Part shown: positions 60,151 through 64,000 of the stretch, in pieces
Position numbering within the stretch: the stretch's first letter is position 1
Layout of the letters: the number at the start of each line of letters is the position of its first letter
Assembly: GCA_029747015.1 (NCBI GenBank)
Contig: JAKOGI010000025.1
Coordinates: forward strand, 1,922,501 to 1,986,500
Source: Carnegiea gigantea
Taxonomy: Eukaryota; Streptophyta; Magnoliopsida; Caryophyllales; Cactaceae
Length of the DNA stretch: 64,000 bases
Reading direction: 5' to 3'
The notes under the pieces: generated by a model
What the model saw: the letters and a program-made list of their open reading frames with translations, nothing else
Databases searched by the model: none
Told to the model about the DNA's origin: nothing
Program-made: the position numbers and the translations under genes

Positions 60151-62192
60151 ATGGCAAGACTCAGTGGAGGAGTTCACCGGCAGTGCAAATCAGAGAAAAT
60201 TGAGATATCGGATAGGTTGTGTTTGGATATGCAAGAGTTTCATGTGTTGGCAGTTGATGATAGCTTTGTTGATAGGAAGGTCATTGAGAGGCTCCTAAAG
60301 ATTTCTTCTTGCAAAGGTGTGCATAACCAAAAAAGTCACATTCTCAAGCTGTTGTGTTTCTATGCTTCATTTCTTAAATGTTCATGGTTGGATTATATGG
60401 GGTGGATGCACCTTTTTTTAAATTAAAAAAAAAATGGATTCTAACTAGGGATGTGTTTGGAATGCATGTACAGTGACTGTTGTGGATAGTGGGAAAAGGG
60501 CATTGCAGTTCCTGGGATTGGATGAAGAGAGAAGCTCCGCTGAATCCAATGTATGCAAAAATTTAAACCCTCCCTCACTCTCTGTCCTCCCCCCCCCCCC
60601 CCCCAAAAAAAAATTAAAAAAAAAACATAAGCCGCCCCCTTGAAAATTAAGGATAAGGCTGCTACATTTGATAGTAAAACCCCGCAAACCCACCGACTAT
60701 GTAGGACTCTCGGGGAGCATGGATTTAGACAAGGCTGCTACATTTAATATAAACACCCCTCAAAGCCACCGACTAGGTGAGACTCTCGGGGTATGGATTT
60801 AGAATTGGGTCCTCCTACCCCCTTCTTCTCATGAGATTGTTATTTGATGACTTTGATATTAGGGGCTGAAGGTGCATTTGATCATCACGGACTATTCCAT
60901 GCCTGGAATGACAGGATATGAGCTGCTCAAAAGAATCAAGGTGTGTTTCTGTTTTCTGTTTCTCAATTTCATCTCTTTCGATTACCCTTTTTCCTCAGGT
61001 ATGAATCTTATCATCTGAGAAAATTATCCACAAAATGCTGCTGAGTGAGATGAATGCCTAAACCCAGAGAAAATTTAGCAGTGTATTACTTCTGTCTATT
61101 GTTGTCAGTGTTTTCTCGGTCTTGAAGCAGGAATCATCCATGTTCAGAGAGGTACCAGTGGTGATCATGTCCTCGGAGAACATCCTTACTCGAATTGCTA
61201 GGTATTGATTAAGGCTTGAACTGGTCTCGAATTACTGTTCATACTATGTCCATTAAGGTGCATCAGTGTATCTAACGTTAAAAACTTGATGATTTGAATC
61301 TTAAGGGCATCTATTTTTTAGGTTTTCGAGTTGCAAATGAATCTATTATGAGGAGATAGCAACCTTGTGAACCATTCTCTGAATCCTATCCTATGTTTTG
61401 GCTTGCATCCACTAAACCAAACTAACTGAAACACCAAAATCTGATGGGATTCAGTATACGCTGGCTTACCTCTAAAAGTGAACTGTAACAAGACTTCTCC
61501 CCATTCCACCCTAAGTTTGGAAGCTTGGCTGCCCTAGTAATTCCTACTAGAAGAAGCTGAGAACAGTTTACAAAGACGTCTTTCCAATTTGTTATGAACT
61601 TACACAAGTCAAAACATTGTAAAGTCACCCTCACCCCCATATGATTGTGAAATCTTCTTGATACTCTGGTTTATACCATCTAGACTAACCGAAGAGAAAT
61701 CTAACCCTATACCTGATGTCCATTGGACAGTCTCAAGCATCTTACTATTACACTCAGTTTCTTCTTCCTCTCTGGACCTCGTGTCATTGTACTGGGTTTT
61801 AACAACTATCTGGAATCTGATGACAGTTTCTACTGAATTTAAGTATTATTGATCAAATGGAATATTAGTTCTAATCATATAATGAGTAGTCAAATGTATT
61901 CCTTACAGAACTATTATATCTGATGTAAAACAGGTGTATGGAAAAAGGAGCAAAGGAATACATAGTAAAGCCAGTAAAACTATCAGATGTGAACCGCCTG
62001 AGAGCGTTCATCATGGCAAGCCACTCAGATGGGGTTAAAGGGAAAGAAAGCCTTGAACTGAGCATACCAGAAATTCACAATCCAATATTTGTGGGGTATC
62101 CATGCTCCACTCCAGAGTGTGCCTGCATATTGAATCATCCCAGTCCTCACACAAGAAGCTCCAAGGACCATTCCCAGCTGACTCTACAATGA
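60151..62192 (+). CDS. ARR5/ARR15-like: Type-A response regulator of cytokinin signalling
   Basis: Five exons join in frame: 60151-60316, 60474-60550, 60863-60940, 61131-61201, 61934-62192 (216 residues; all GT-AG). After about 29 N-terminal residues a receiver domain runs from about 30 to 155: acidic pair Asp36-Asp37 ([19 protein letters not shown]), phosphoacceptor Asp91 ([20 protein letters not shown]), conserved MSSEN, and Lys143 in VKPVKLSD. The short Ser/Pro-bearing tail and lack of a Myb/GARP domain make it type A: a nuclear/cytosolic negative-feedback regulator phosphorylated by His-phosphotransfer proteins. [14 protein letters not shown] recalls ARR5/6/7/15. The tail has an unusual cluster of Cys ([10 protein letters not shown]). 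Type-A genes are normally induced by cytokinin through type-B regulators. Confidence 0.93.
60655..60800 (+). repeat. Short tandem duplication in response-regulator intron 2
   Basis: Two units of about 72 bp (from AAGGCTGCTACATTTGATA at 60654 and AAGGCTGCTACATTTAATA at about 60730) each contain CACCGACTA.GT and GACTCTCGGGG. They are preceded by a C-run and A-run at about 60590-60612. Confidence 0.7.
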
Positions 62193-64000
62193 CCTTCTGA
62201 GAGTTACCTTGCATTGAAAATGCAGAAAGGAGAATTCCATGTGGATACGGTGGTGTAAATTGAAGAAACCAAAGAGAGAAGAGAGGGAACCTCAGAGAGA
62301 GAAGCTGCATGAAAAGCTAACAAGTTCAAAGTCCAAAAATGTTTTTTTCTTCTCTTTTCTTTTCTTTTTTTTTTTTTTGGCTGCCACAGGTTACGCGAAA
62401 TAGAGAAATTTGCTGTAAACGCAACCCAAAGAGAGTAAGACTGTTGGTTTCAGTAAAATACCTTGAATCTCCAATAGTTGGAGGCATATCTCCCGACTTC
62501 TGAAATTGGGTTCAACCCCCATGAGTTTCTGTCCGACTCATGCCCAATATCTTGGGATTGGACTATAACTATTAGGTTATATCCATATATGCAGTGACAG
62601 ATCTAGACATATAAAATAGGGTGTTCATCTATTAAACTAGTCATTTTAGAAGTGTTCATATATATTAATCTAACCCCTTTTGAAATATAGATCATTGAAA
62701 TTTTTTTTGACTAGGGGTGTTCATGGACACTCCACAGCTTCACATGGAACCGCCTATGCATATATGTTAATCAACGAAACTCAACACACAGGCCACAGCA
62801 GAGATGAAAAGGGATGGCTGAAGATGTTAGAAGCCTTTCTAGAAAGCCACATTAGATTATCTAGAAGAGGTCAAAATAAAAATTAAAAAAAAAACGACAA
62901 CCATTCTGAAACAGAGGAACTCGGATGACCATGCAGCCTTAAAATTTTCAAACCATCTTGAGCCCTCAGTTTCACTTTATATCAACCCCGGCTCTATTAC
63001 CAGCTCACACCAGGTTAGCCGCTGCCACCACCACCGAGTGTGAATACCATTCAAGTAGGACTTGGGAGATTCAGATGGCGGCACATGACCTTCTTTATTG
63101 CAAAATAGCACATAAACAGGCATCCTCAAATGTAAATCTTGCGTCAGACAAGCTTGATTCTTAAATGATAACAAAACCAATACAATCATTTGGTTGACGG
63201 ATTGTACATGAATTACAACCATTCACCTGAGTAATGGCCCACAGAAGTAGTTCAGTCCAATTTGGCCTGCCATATAATAATACTCTCCTAAATCACCTTA
63301 TGACAACACAGGCATTGTGATACCAATAACACTCAATGTATGATGGCGATACTCTAACCACTAAGTCAAGAAGGTCAAGCTGAGTCAAATAAGAGAAAAT
63401 TATGGTCGATGAAAGGATTCCCAACCATCACATAGGTACCTTAGCCTGCTTTTTGGGGTAGGGGTGTAGGGAGAAAATGGGGAAGATTGAACAAATTTCA
63501 CAGTCATGTAAAACTTACAAATTACAAATAAAAAGTTGTAGGAGGATGATTCACAACTGGGCTGGCCCAGGCCTGCTAAATTCTGAAGTCCTTGTCAGGG
63601 TCAAGCTCTTGTTGTTGAATATTCTTCATGGGGACCACTTGCCCGGACCAACAAAAGTTTCATAATGGGATGTGAACTAGGACACGGAACTTTCCTGGAG
63701 AAGTTCGCGTTTCCATCATATCTTTTCGTGACCATAAAACAACCAAGTCATCTCATATTTCAAGTCAATGCCACTTAAATAAATGCCCTTGCAAATGACC
63801 CCACATGGGCCACATCAAGCAGCTGTGAAAGGGCAATCCAGTAAATTTTGTAAAATATGACTCACCCAGCAGGCCAGCAGCCTATTGCTCTGAAACTTGA
63901 CAACAGCAAACAAAGAAAACACATTTGCATTCTCTAGTGAGAATCTGTTAAGAAATAGAACATGCCAGGAGGGACAGTAGGGGAGAGAATAACAGCGAGA
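62193..64000. other. 3' flank of the response regulator, no further gene recognised
   Basis: The pyrimidine tract at 62341-62379 lies in the probable 3' UTR region. A MITE occupies 62592-62758. From 62760 to the end no convincing exon is found; a short minus-strand frame at about 63590-63660 (…MKNIQQQELDPDKDF…) could be the last exon of a gene outside the window but has no supporting match. Confidence 0.5.
62592..62758. mobile_element. 167-bp hAT-like MITE with perfect 8-bp target duplication
   Basis: Flanked by CATATATG on both sides (62584-62591 and 62759-62766). Ends: CAGTGACAGATCTAG on the left and, inverted on the right, CATAGGCGGTTCCAT, both degenerate forms of a CAGTGGCGGATCCAG-type hAT terminus. 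Subterminal GGTGTTCAT words occur near both ends. No coding capacity. Confidence 0.85.

Noticed and set aside
63590..63665. Possible last exon of a minus-strand gene near the window end
   Set aside because: A short open stretch with no acceptor consistent in frame and no family match; not enough to call a gene.

Overview
The window is nuclear DNA from a flowering plant, most likely a eudicot. The evidence is long AT-rich intergenic DNA, GT-AG introns, a coiled-coil-type NLR, a pentatricopeptide-repeat gene, a type-A response regulator, a two-DNA-binding-domain E2F, plant GH51 enzymes, and MITE, SINE and LTR debris. I cannot name the species.

Layout: 1-2373 (+) is the 3' part of a CNL resistance-type gene cut by the window edge. 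3978-9354 (+) is a broken GMPPA-like (KONJAC type) pseudogene. 10872-13624 (-) is a DEL-type atypical E2F in 11 exons. 16094-17563 (-) is a single-exon P-type PPR gene closely resembling OTP43. Two tRNA genes, Gln(CUG) and initiator Met(CAU), lie at 18746-18980 (-). 20378-52446 (-) is a tandem array of four apparently intact GH51 alpha-L-arabinofuranosidase genes plus two collapsed gene relics. 55479-58125 (-) is a B12D/MLRQ-like complex I-associated gene in 3 exons. 60151-62192 (+) is a type-A response regulator in 5 exons. The last 1.8 kb holds a hAT-like MITE and no recognisable gene.

Gene order makes sense by conserved synteny. From memory, Arabidopsis has ARR15, OTP43 and KJC1 side by side on chromosome 1 (At1g74890-At1g74910), and ARR5, B12D and DEL1 close together on chromosome 3 (At3g48100-At3g48160). 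This window carries both sets interleaved, as expected of an unduplicated ancestral segment into which the GH51 array expanded. The genes are not an operon-like unit. They serve cytokinin signalling, cell-cycle control, mitochondrial RNA processing and respiration, and cell-wall remodelling.

The GH51 array is the most informative part. Copies 1-3 lack two introns that copy 4 has. All four share a GC-AG intron. Copy 1 is a mosaic with about 1.5 kb identical to copy 2 (introns included) and about 0.59 kb identical to copy 3. Two relics carry the same deletion junction, joining the last exon of a copy-4-like gene to its first exon. Paralogous flanks serve as empty sites that date at least three MITE/Harbinger insertions. 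I saw no CRISPR, no bacterial-type system and no sign of a wholly new biological system; the novelty is in genome dynamics.
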